From assembly GCA_965112735.1 (NCBI GenBank), contig OZ218953.1, forward strand, positions 2,728,001-2,792,000: a stretch of 64,000 nucleotides of DNA, in the 5' to 3' direction. This document shows, in pieces, positions 57,193 through 64,000 of the stretch. Numbering within the stretch: position 1 is the first letter of the stretch; each line of letters begins with the position of its first letter. A model generated the notes under the pieces. The model had not been told where the DNA came from. It saw nothing but the letters and a program-made list of their open reading frames with translations, and made no database searches. A program made the translations under genes and the position numbers. Origin of the DNA: Phaeosaccion multiseriatum. Taxonomy: Eukaryota; Ochrophyta, other classes.

Positions 57193-59227
57193 AGGAGGAG
57201 GAGGAGGAGGACGAGCAGGGCAGCAGATTAGAGGGGAGAGAGGAAGAGGGGCGAGAGCATTCCTTTGCCTCGCGCGCACACACACACAACCCCCCCCCCC
57301 CCCACACACACACTAACCTCGACGGATATGTCACTTTGGTTGCTGTTGCCCCTCTCGGCAACGGAGGAGGTGGGGTGTGTGGGCACAGAGAGCATAATGT
57401 CCTTCTGCAAGCCCTGCACCGAGAGTTGCGCGTGATGAAGAGCCTCCGCGTCTCTGAGGAGAAGGAAGACAAGAGCGAGTGGGGCACAAGAGAGGGAGGG
57501 GAGGGGAGAGGGGAGGGGACGGGAGAGGGGAGGGGAGGGGAGAGGGGAGGGGAGAGGGGCGGGCGGGCGGGCGGGCGGGCGGTGTTTGCTGTTAGAGCTC
57601 GTCTGCTGGGGATGTTCACCAGATGGTGGTGGTGGTGGTGTGTGTATTTGTGTGTGTTAGGGGAAGAGAAGGGGGTGGGGGGGCAGAGAGTCCGAGAGAG
57701 AGGGAGATGGTGGCAAACGAGCACAAAGGTCTCCGAGTCTGTATGTCGCACAGCCGCCGAGATACAACTCGTCTCCTTGCCACAATGACGAATAGGCGCC
57801 ACGCGTCACGCACCTGTCTCGTTGGGCACAGAGAACGGACATGACGAGGTGGGCCATACCCTCGCTCCCGCTAACAGGAATGCTCCTGCCTCCTCCTCCT
57901 CCTGCTGCTGCTGCTCCTCCTGCCGCTGCTGCTGGGTCACTGGACTGGGCAGCGGCGATCGCTTTGAGGGCCTGACTCAAACACGACTGGGCCAAGCGCG
58001 CTTCTCCTTGTCTGAATGGGGGTGGGTGGTGGAGTGAAGAAGGAGTGTGAGAGAGAGAGAGGAAAGGGTTCTTCAGAGTAAAGGGTTCATCCACACGTCT
58101 GCTGCCCCACACCGGCTGCTGCCCGACCATCCGATGCTACTCAGCGGAGTGACGTGGTGACATACACGATTGATAATACGTGGCGGATCAAACCAGAGGC
58201 ACAACGTCAAGTCGCTAGCCGTCGTAAGTTTGACCGCACACTCAGCCACAGACACCCTTCCTCCCGAGCCTGCAGTTTGTACGAGTGCGTACCTCCTGGC
58301 CGAGTTGGCCTTGTTGTTGAGCGTGAGTGCTCGCAGAGAACAGATCAGGGCAAGCTCCCCGGCGGAACATCGCTGCTGCTGTACCACCAATTGCAGCTGT
58401 TGGTGCTGAGTGCCCACGAGAGAACAGTGTTCCTCCAGAAGGAAGGAGGCCCTGCAGCCGTAGGAGCAGGCAGGAGGCGAGACATGAGGACGGGTGTGGA
58501 CACATCGTCTAAACGAGGGGCTCAGCGGGCGAGGAAAAGAAAGGGAAAGCGCACGATCATACGGTCGCACGGGGCGGCGCTGCAAGTGTCCTCCTGTTGG
58601 CTTGCTTGGTTACCTGTCCAGCAGCGCGTCGGCAGCGGCAAAGTCCCCGAAGAGCAGCTGTGCAGACGCGAGCTTGTTACAGGCGAGAACTGTGTCCCGG
58701 AGTGCGAGGCGAACCGTAGGACACTGTGTGTGTGTGTGTGTGAAGGAGAGGTAGAGAGATACAGAGAGAAAAATAAGGACGCAGAGGGAAACGTTTTTGC
58801 CGTGCTTCATCCCATGCCACTCACCTCTGCCCCGAACATCCTGTTCTTCAAGGCGAGCGACTGTTCCATCACGAGAACAACCTGCACATACACGGGATTC
58901 GCGGCCTCTTTTCAGAACATGAGAACGACACCATGTGGGGCCCCGGAGAGCTGGAGGGGGGATGAGCACGAACGAACCTTTGGAGATGTGCCATTCCGCT
59001 CCAGCTCCACCAAGGCACGTTCCCCGAGCAGAGCCTCCAGTGCATTGAGCGCCTAAGGGTTGTAGAGAGGATCAGGGGGGAGGAATCAGGGATCACTCGT
59101 CTCTATGGAAGGGAAAGCTCGAGGTTGGAGAGCCTTGTGTGAGCCTCACCTCCTCCATCACCACCGTGCCAGCACCAGGAAGTGGACTTACCCCATCTTT
59201 CCCTCCGCTCATGCTCTGGACGCTCAT
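45988..59227 (-). CDS. Giant TPR-IQ-Tudor-IQ protein, about 3,235 residues
   Basis: Twelve exons: 59227-59192, 59052-58978, 58881-58825, 58723-58614, 58451-58293, 58011-57814, 57453-57318, 56605-56525, 56227-56072, 55817-53304, 52575-51238 and 50835-45988. They sum to exactly 3,236 codons with stop, which strongly supports one gene. Order: TPR-like helices (1-336; KVVLVMEQSLALKNRMF, AEALHHAQLSVQGLQKD, LAVAYLYLAEALKASG); a long disordered region with Gln, Glu and Gly runs and IQ motifs (LQAQARGWGVRRRR, MAQSRWRAHVVRRR, RVQTKWRGFVARRR); a helical region; five Tudor-like repeats (about 49930-48960; YRGKGRYYPGRIARI, DIDYDDGEKE); then about nine more IQ-like motifs (VIQRQARRR) and a (Ser-Gly)n tract. 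IQ motifs suggest calmodulin-type partners; Tudor-like folds suggest methyl-Lys/Arg peptide binding. I know no protein with this architecture. Confidence 0.78.
46471..46708 (+). repeat. (CCCTGA)n hexanucleotide array, about 40 copies
   Basis: Perfect 238-bp array of CCCTGA, i.e. TCAGGG in the sense of the giant gene, encoding (Ser-Gly)n without shifting frame. A shorter array of the same hexamer lies in the kinesin tail at about 23688-23730. Confidence 0.95.
48961..49973 (-). repeat. Five Tudor-like coding repeats
   Basis: Five homologous units of about 50 residues share the pattern G-x-V-(12)-W/Y-Y-x-G-(10)-DG-(4)-YDDG-(3)-R. The first two are nearly identical in DNA: about 95 bp at 49668-49762 match 49848-49942 with very few differences, showing a recent duplication or gene conversion with a 180-bp period. 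Confidence 0.85.
50733..50767 (+). repeat. CTG/TATCACCAACTGCTG motif copy
   Basis: CTGCTGGTGTATCACCAACT followed by CTG units; encodes QQQQLVIHQQQ in the giant gene. Related copies lie at 47608-47635 and 50266-50290. Confidence 0.8.
52604..52706 (+). repeat. 10-bp satellite (CATCACATTA)n in an intron
   Basis: About ten copies of CATCACATTA/CATCACATTG in the intron 52576-53303 of the giant gene. Confidence 0.9.
52945..53245 (+). repeat. (CTCTC)n pentanucleotide array in an intron
   Basis: About 300 bp of TCTCC units in the same intron; purine-rich (GGAGA) in the sense strand. Confidence 0.9.
53466..53501 (+). repeat. CTG/TATCACCAACTGCTG motif copy
   Basis: CTG run followed by TATCACCAACTGCTGCTC; encodes QQLVIQQQQQ in the giant gene. 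A variant copy (TACCACCACCAACTGCTG) lies at 53770-53814. Confidence 0.85.
54378..54504 (+). repeat. Coding (CCT)n microsatellite, poly-Glu
   Basis: CCT triplets with one TGC break. In the reading frame of the giant gene this is the Gly-rich segment and in another frame poly-Glu; a second CCT run at 54948-55019 encodes the Glu run. Confidence 0.8.
54823..54880 (+). repeat. CTG/TATCACCAACTGCTG motif copy
   Basis: About 14 CTG triplets followed by TATCACCAACTGCTGGTGG; encodes HHYHQQLVIQQQQ in the giant gene. Confidence 0.85.
56643..57161 (+). repeat. Perfect (GGA)n tract of about 520 bp inside an intron
   Basis: About 170 uninterrupted GGA triplets. The spliced model places it in the intron 56606-57317, where the sense strand reads (TCC)n, a giant polypyrimidine tract ending at CGCTCAG before exon 56605. 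Poly-Gly, poly-Ser and poly-Pro open frames here are artefacts. Confidence 0.92.
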
Positions 59228-59657
59228 GACTCTTGTCTGCCTTTCTGTGAGGCTCAAGTGAGCAGCTCAGTCCATCTTCTCACGCTATCTACAGCCGTGG
59301 TTGGTGATCCACATGAACTTGAGGGCAAAATCAGAAAAATGAACGTTACATGGACGCGGAGGGAGCAGTTGTAATAAATGAAAGAATGGTGCAAAAGCTC
59401 TGAGCGCACGGCAAATGCATCGCTCGTCGAGTTGCCTACTCCCACGTGCTTCTATCGAGAAGGTGGTTGTTTTCCCTCACAACAAGTTCGACATGCTACT
59501 ATCCAATCCAATCACTGGCTTCGTGGCTGGCTGGTATCTGGTACGTTGGGAACAAGGTAGGGTCTAAAGACACCGAAACCGAAACTACGGCACCACCACC
59601 ACCACCAATCGCTGCACACAACTGCCCTGATCTCCGCTCTGCTTCCACACCCCTCCT
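59228..59657. other. Intergenic between the giant gene start and the gamma-CA gene end
   Basis: Ordinary mixed-composition sequence of about 430 bp, probably the promoter of the giant gene. GAAACCGAAACTACGG occurs near 59576. No coding exon recognised. Confidence 0.5.
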
Positions 59658-60141
59658 CTACGCCTCCTTCTTCCTCTCCGGATTCCCCGCCTTGCCCCCT
59701 GTATCCGGCAGATCGTCCCATGCCTGGTTCATCTCCGAATTGAAGATGCGCCCGGGGATGCCTGACTGGCCCAGCACGTTGTTGCGAGGCGTGACGCTGA
59801 TGTCCCTTCTCTGGCCGGGGTCCGTAGCAGCCGCAACCTCGTCCTCGTCACTTTAAGAGGGGGGGGGTTAAGAGGCGGTTAAGAGGCAGAGTAGGCAAAA
59901 GTAGGGGAGCGGGGAGGGGGGAGGGGGGGAGAGGCGCACGAAGAACAACAGGGATAGTCAGGGACGGCTTGCACATTGAGAGGCGGAGAGGGAGAGGGGG
60001 AGGCAGAATCGACCTTGGCAGTAGTGAGCTTTCAGGGCTGGCGGAGGCGAGTGGGTGGAGTGGGAGGGGGGGGGGGGGGGTCGGTGCAACCAAGATGTGC
60101 GTGGTCTGGTCTGGCCAGCTTGAGAACGGAGTGAACGTGCC

Positions 60142-60183
<42 letters not shown>

Positions 60184-60184
60184 C

Positions 60185-60234
<50 letters not shown>

Positions 60235-61584
60235 AGTTTGTGACTGTTTCTCTCGTTTGTTCTCTTCTATCTCTCTCTTTCTTGCTGCGTGTGTGTACTT
60301 ACGGTGGGACGAGGAGCTCGTGGTCGAACTTTTCGTACATAATCTGCTCGTAGGGCTTGGCGCACTCCTCCATGTGCACCTGAGGAGAAAGGGAGGAGGC
60401 AGAGTAAGCCGTGAGCATCAACCAACCCAGCAAGACTGAATACAGATTACCAAGACGGTGAATGAATGCCAGCGGGAGGAAGAGTACATCGCCCAACACA
60501 CTCCACCACGCCGCAGTTCGAAAGGGTTTTATGCACGAGCACGGCCCACCAAAGCACGTCATCCAACACAAACGCTGGAGCGGACAGGACCTACCTGAGA
60601 GAGCAGCATTGTCTCCTCCGTCCTCGCCTGATTGAGCAGCAAGTCGTCCGATGTGACCTGTCGCTCGAATCGGGCCGGCACCCCACTCCACACCTCCAGT
60701 GCGGGTACCTTGGTCCCTCCGGGGAGCAGCGCACCGGAGGCAAGCATGCTGTTCTTGCCCACTGTGGCACCGTCCAGGACCGTTGCCCCTGCCCCCACCA
60801 CCGCCCCGTCCTCCAGAGTGCAAGCGTGGATGGTGGCTCGGGCCCCGATGGTGACTCCATCGGCGATGCGCGTGGGGGCGTCTCCGGCAATCTTGGCCAC
60901 ATGTACCACTGCACACTCCCCCACGCTGCTGCCCTTGCCCACCGTGATGTGGTTCACATCACCCCGGACGATGGCCCCGTACCACACTGATGCGCCTTCG
61001 CCTACTTTCACGTCGCCAATGACGCTGGCGGAAGGTGCCACGAAGACATTTGGTGGGAGCTGGGCTTGCTTCCCCTGATGCCCCAATACGCGTGTGCTCG
61101 GCTTCACTGTGGGATTCGAGAAAAGAAGAGACAAGCTAAGTGTGTGGGATTGGACGTGGGTCATACAGAAAATACCAGGGAAGAAACAAGCTAAGTGTGT
61201 GGGATTGGACGTGGGTCATGGAGAACAATGCCCTGCACCGCAAGAAGAGGGAGGGCATGGCAGCAAACAGAGAGCATAGGAGGACAGCCAAAGACGTGGA
61301 GAGAGAGGAGAAGGGACGAGGGAGAGAAGAGGCGGAGAGAGACAGGGCGTCGAGGGCGACTCCAGGGCAGGCAAAGAGCTATCAGCAGAGCAGCAAGAGC
61401 AAAGCGACAACACAGTGAGGCAAGGAGGAGCGCCTTTTTTTTCTCCCTCCCTCCATCACGAGCACTCACTGATGTCCTTGTAGGAAGTTACCCCCTCTAT
61501 TTTGCTCCCTAGTCCCTCAATAGCCTGGCCCGCAGCGCGACATGCCGAACCAACGCCCCTTACGCTGGCGAGGAAAGCCTGCAT
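59658..61584 (-). CDS. Gamma-class carbonic anhydrase family protein (probable CA-like)
   Basis: Four exons, 61584-61470, 61106-60595, 60379-60303 and 59850-59658, give 298 residues. A short N-terminal helix (RAAGQAIEGLGSKIEG) precedes the left-handed beta-helix hexapeptide domain (NVFVAPSASVIGDVKVGEGA, VWYGAIVRGDVNHITVG, VHVAKIAGDAP, EVWSGVPARFERQVT), then a charged C-terminal extension. Such proteins are mitochondrial complex I subunits in plants and many protists, forming trimers on the membrane arm. Of the three zinc His of active gamma-CA, His107 and His132 are present but the middle position is Ala127 (TIGARATIH where active relatives have GH). It is thus more likely a CA-like structural subunit. 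The N-terminus is not an obvious presequence apart from scattered Arg. Divergent from Sm D3. Confidence 0.9.
60138..60232 (+). repeat. (CT)n tract in a gamma-CA intron
   Basis: About 95 bp of TCTC repeats with small breaks, in the intron 59851-60302; sense strand is (GA)n. Confidence 0.85.
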
Positions 61585-61987
61585 AGCTCAGGTGCTGTGT
61601 CCTATTTCCTCTCCGGCCTCCACAGCGATTACCACTCACAAGCAGCAGTTTCTCCTCCCAACTGAGATGCTTCCCCAGATGCAGACAAAACAGGAAGAAC
61701 ACTACTTTGTACCCCCTTTCTCTTCTCTCTCTCTTCGCTTTGGTCGTCCTGTTGGACAAAGTCTTCTCCAAAATCCCCGGGGTGGAAATCGCTGTGAGTT
61801 CACAGCCTGGCTGCCCCAGAGAGAGAGAGACAGATGATATTGTTGAGAGATAGAGGCGCAACCAGTTCACCACAATAGACGCATAGCAACTGCAGCTGCG
61901 GCAAGTGGTCGGAGGGGCGAGAGGAGCCGGACTGGGGCTGGAGTTTCCCTCTAAGACGCGGCCCTTGGAGCAGACCTTGGAGCCAAA
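61585..61987. other. Divergent promoter region, gamma-CA / Sm D3
   Basis: About 400 bp between the gamma-CA start codon and the inferred end of the first Sm D3 exon. Mixed composition with a short GA run at 61819-61829. No TATA box is obvious. Confidence 0.5.
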
Positions 61988-63514
61988 AGTGAGTGTCCCC
62001 TTACTGAAATGGGGCTCGTCCTCGGTACTGGCGGCTATCGGAGACAATTCTACCAGGGTTGCTGAAACGTTGGGATCCCTTTGTCTTCTGCATCTTTGCC
62101 TTCTTCATCTCCCGCCCTCTGCTTCTCTCCCTTAGATACTTTCCCTCCCCCTCTTGCCTCCCTCTTCCCGCCTCTCCCCTCCCTTCCTCCAGTCCCGCCC
62201 TTTCAACCAGCCAATATGCGCTCAACCTTGCCTACTCTCTCGTGCAATGCATTGTCCCAGTGATCACTGCTCTAAGTTTGGCTCTTCTTCTCCTTCTTCC
62301 TTGCGCACCCTCGTCTCTGCTCAATCCACACTCACGTGCCCTACAGTGAGTGTGACGGGCAATAAGGGCGTGGGGATGCCCATCATCCTGCTGCATGACG
62401 CAGAGGGTGCTGTGTGCACGGTAGAGACCAAGTCGGGGGAGATTTATAGAGGCATCATCCAAGAAACAGAGGACAACATGAACCTGCAAATGGCGGTAAG
62501 AGGAAAGGAATGCACGTCGACGTAAGAGGAGAGGGAAAGAGGAGAGTGTGTATCATGCACGTAGCAAAGACGTATCGATGCGTCAAAGTACCCTTCCTTT
62601 GAGGAAGGACTTCCATCCCCGTCCTCCTGAGCATCGTGTTCTCTGCTGTCCCACTCTCACTCGTGTCCCCTGTCATGCGCTGCCTCAGGATGTACAACGT
62701 ACGAACATTCATGGCAAAGTAGCGAACATGTCAAGCGTGTTTATTCGGGGAGGGCAAATCTTGTTGGTGGTGGTGCCGGACATCTTGAAGCACGGGCCAA
62801 TGTTCCAGCGGATTGCGGATTGGAGGAAATATAAGGGTAACCCGCCTTCTCGGGCAGTCAAGGTAAGAGGGGAGGGGCTGCTGCTGCTGCTCTTTCTGCT
62901 GCTGCTGCTGCTGCTCTTGCTGCTGTTGTTGTTGTTGTTGTTTCTACTGCTGCTGCGGTGGCAGCTGTTACTGCTTCTGCTGCTGTTGTTGTTACTGCTA
63001 CTGCTGCTACTCCCTCCAGTTCTACGTAGCTCCTAGGCAATCACACCGTACTTAGATTATCGATGTCTGTGTTGGCCCCTCAATTAGGGGGGGGGAGAGA
63101 GAGAAGCCGCTGCAACAGACCTTGTCGCCTCCCTCACACCTCTTGCTCTCCTCCTACCCTTGTACTGTCTTCCACAACCACTAGGTTGGAGAGCAGAGAG
63201 CAATTCTACGGAAAGAGGGATTCCGGGGGGGGAGGGGGGGAGGCAGAGGCGGATTTGGAGGCGGCAGAGGGATGCCAGGCAGGGGCGAAGGGGGAGGGGG
63301 TGGTTTTGGAGGAGGGAGAGGAGGGGATGGAGGCGGCTACGGGGGGGGGGGAGGGCGAGGAGGAGGAGGAGGCTACGGAGGTGGGGGGGGGGGGGGTTAC
63401 GGAGGTGGGGGGGGGGGGGGTTACGGAGGTGGAGGAGGAGGGTACCAGGGAGGAGGAGGAGGGAGAGGGGGCGGAGGAGGATACGGTCCACCAGGAGGAG
63501 GCGGTGGCTATTGA
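61988..63514 (+). CDS. SNRPD3: Small nuclear ribonucleoprotein Sm D3
   Basis: Coding pieces: 61988 (A only), 62347-62495, 62689-62862 and 63185-63514, together 217 codons plus stop. The exon at 62347 begins TGAGTGTGACGGGC after CTACAG, so the start codon appears to be split: A before the donor gtgagtg at 61989, TG after the acceptor. This gives MSVTGNKGVGMPI, close in form to other Sm D3 N-termini; otherwise translation would start at the ATG at 62374. Sm1 and Sm2 motifs are clear: GAVCTVETKSGEIYRG, EDNMNLQM, NIHGKVANMSSVFIRGGQI and LLVVVPDILKHGPMF. The tail is a very long Gly/Arg-rich (RGG, GGYGGGG) extension, a substrate type for arginine methylation. Sm D3 belongs to the seven-member Sm ring on spliceosomal snRNAs, fitting an intron-rich genome. 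Confidence 0.92.
62878..63025 (+). repeat. (CTG/TTG)n repeat in the last Sm D3 intron
   Basis: Imperfect CTG/TTG triplets over about 145 bp within the intron 62863-63184, directly after the donor. Confidence 0.9.
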
Positions 63515-63841
63515 CACCCTTAAAGCATCTTTTAAACTCTATAGAACCACCACCAAGCGACGGGTCCCGACGACAGCGCCGACCGACACGCCATGCAAAG
63601 CATCTTTCTCTCTCACTCTCTCTTCAGTATGGCCCATTTCATCATCCTGTGCTGTGCTCCCAGTCTGCTCTTGATGAAGGAAGGCTCGGCCATCTGCCGC
63701 TGGGGAATGAATGCTCTTGAGCGTTGATTCTTGTGCTTGTGGGTGTGTGACAGTGACGCAAGACCCAGTGGTGTGGCGTGGTGTGGTGTGATGTGGTGTG
63801 GTGTGGTGTGGTCGTCAGTGGATAAGTGGAAGTGTACGTGG
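63515..63841. other. Intergenic, 3' flank of Sm D3
   Basis: Contains a TGGTGTGG-type repeat at about 63768-63812. No coding exon recognised. Confidence 0.5.
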
Positions 63842-63985
63842 TCATGACGCGCTGTCACCCAAGGCCGCCATCCGCCCGTCCAGCGCGGTGAGGTTGTCCT
63901 TGACTTGCTGCAGATTGCCCTCCATGGCCCCCTCTACCTCCCGTAGGCACTCCGTCGTCTCCTTCAGAGTGGCGTCCAACTTCAC
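63842..63985 (-). CDS. Terminal exon of an unrecognised coiled-coil protein
   Basis: Minus-strand exon opening after an acceptor (GGTCAG, ending at 63986) and ending in TGA at 63842: 47 codons. The peptide is a heptad-type helix (KLDATLKETTECLREVEGAM, NLQQVKDNLTALDGRMAAL). The rest of the gene lies beyond the window, so function cannot be judged. Confidence 0.6.
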   Translation of the reverse strand: MKLDATLKETTECLREVEGAMEGNLQQVKDNLTALDGRMAALGDSAS

Positions 63986-64000
63986 CTGACCAGGCGAAAG

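Noticed and set aside
56267-57802. Long open frames encoding poly-Gly, poly-Ser, poly-Pro or poly-Arg
   Set aside because: They are products of the GGA/TCC microsatellite; the spliced frame of the giant gene places this tract in an intron.
1-64000. tRNA, rRNA or viral genes
   Set aside because: I looked for cloverleaf-type TTCGANTCC arms, rRNA core phrases and polymerase or capsid motifs and saw none; a covariance-model scan would be needed to exclude small RNAs.

Overview
The window is nuclear DNA of an intron-dense, GC-rich, microsatellite-rich eukaryote. A ciliary protein (CFAP58), a CBM20-TPS-TPP fusion, a processive family-2 cellulose-synthase-like enzyme and Pro/Thr-rich surface proteins point to a stramenopile (heterokont) alga or close relative. 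That assignment is inference from gene content. Introns are GT-AG and many are filled with simple repeats. Exon junctions were placed by eye from splice consensus; where stated, summed exon lengths give an uninterrupted frame, which supports the models.

Layout: CFAP58 3' end (+, 76-1316); clathrin light chain (-, 1499-2170); purine-rich non-coding DNA; Pro/Thr-rich single-pass membrane protein (+, 3359-8023); small WW-like protein (-, 8971-10069); NBR1-type autophagy receptor (+, 10723-14208); 17-exon CBM20/trehalose-phosphate-synthase-like gene (-, 15021-23031); kinesin (-, 23542-28542) divergent from a TPR/IQ/coiled-coil gene (+, 28776-35175); TAF9 (-, 35303-36259); cellulose-synthase-like GT2 (+, 37810-40819); an unrecognised 5-exon gene (-, 41524-43091); a coiled-coil gene (+, 43452-45406); a 12-exon gene of about 3,235 residues (-, 45988-59227) joining a TPR-like region, IQ motifs and five Tudor-like repeats; gamma-carbonic-anhydrase family (-, 59658-61584) divergent from Sm D3 (+, 61988-63514); and the last exon of another gene (-, 63842-63985).

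Themes: several genes suit a motile cell with cilium, microtubule motor and vesicle traffic (CFAP58, kinesin, clathrin light chain, two related TPR/IQ proteins). Others are single-copy housekeeping factors (TAF9, Sm D3). There is no operon-like organisation. The most unusual signals are the giant TPR-IQ-Tudor protein; a short DNA motif (TATCACCAACTGCTG inside CTG runs) recurring in exons and an intron; the trehalose synthase-like protein with both active sites degenerate; complementary microsatellites in introns flanking the same exons; a 100-bp near-perfect palindrome in an intron; and a probable intron splitting the Sm D3 start codon.
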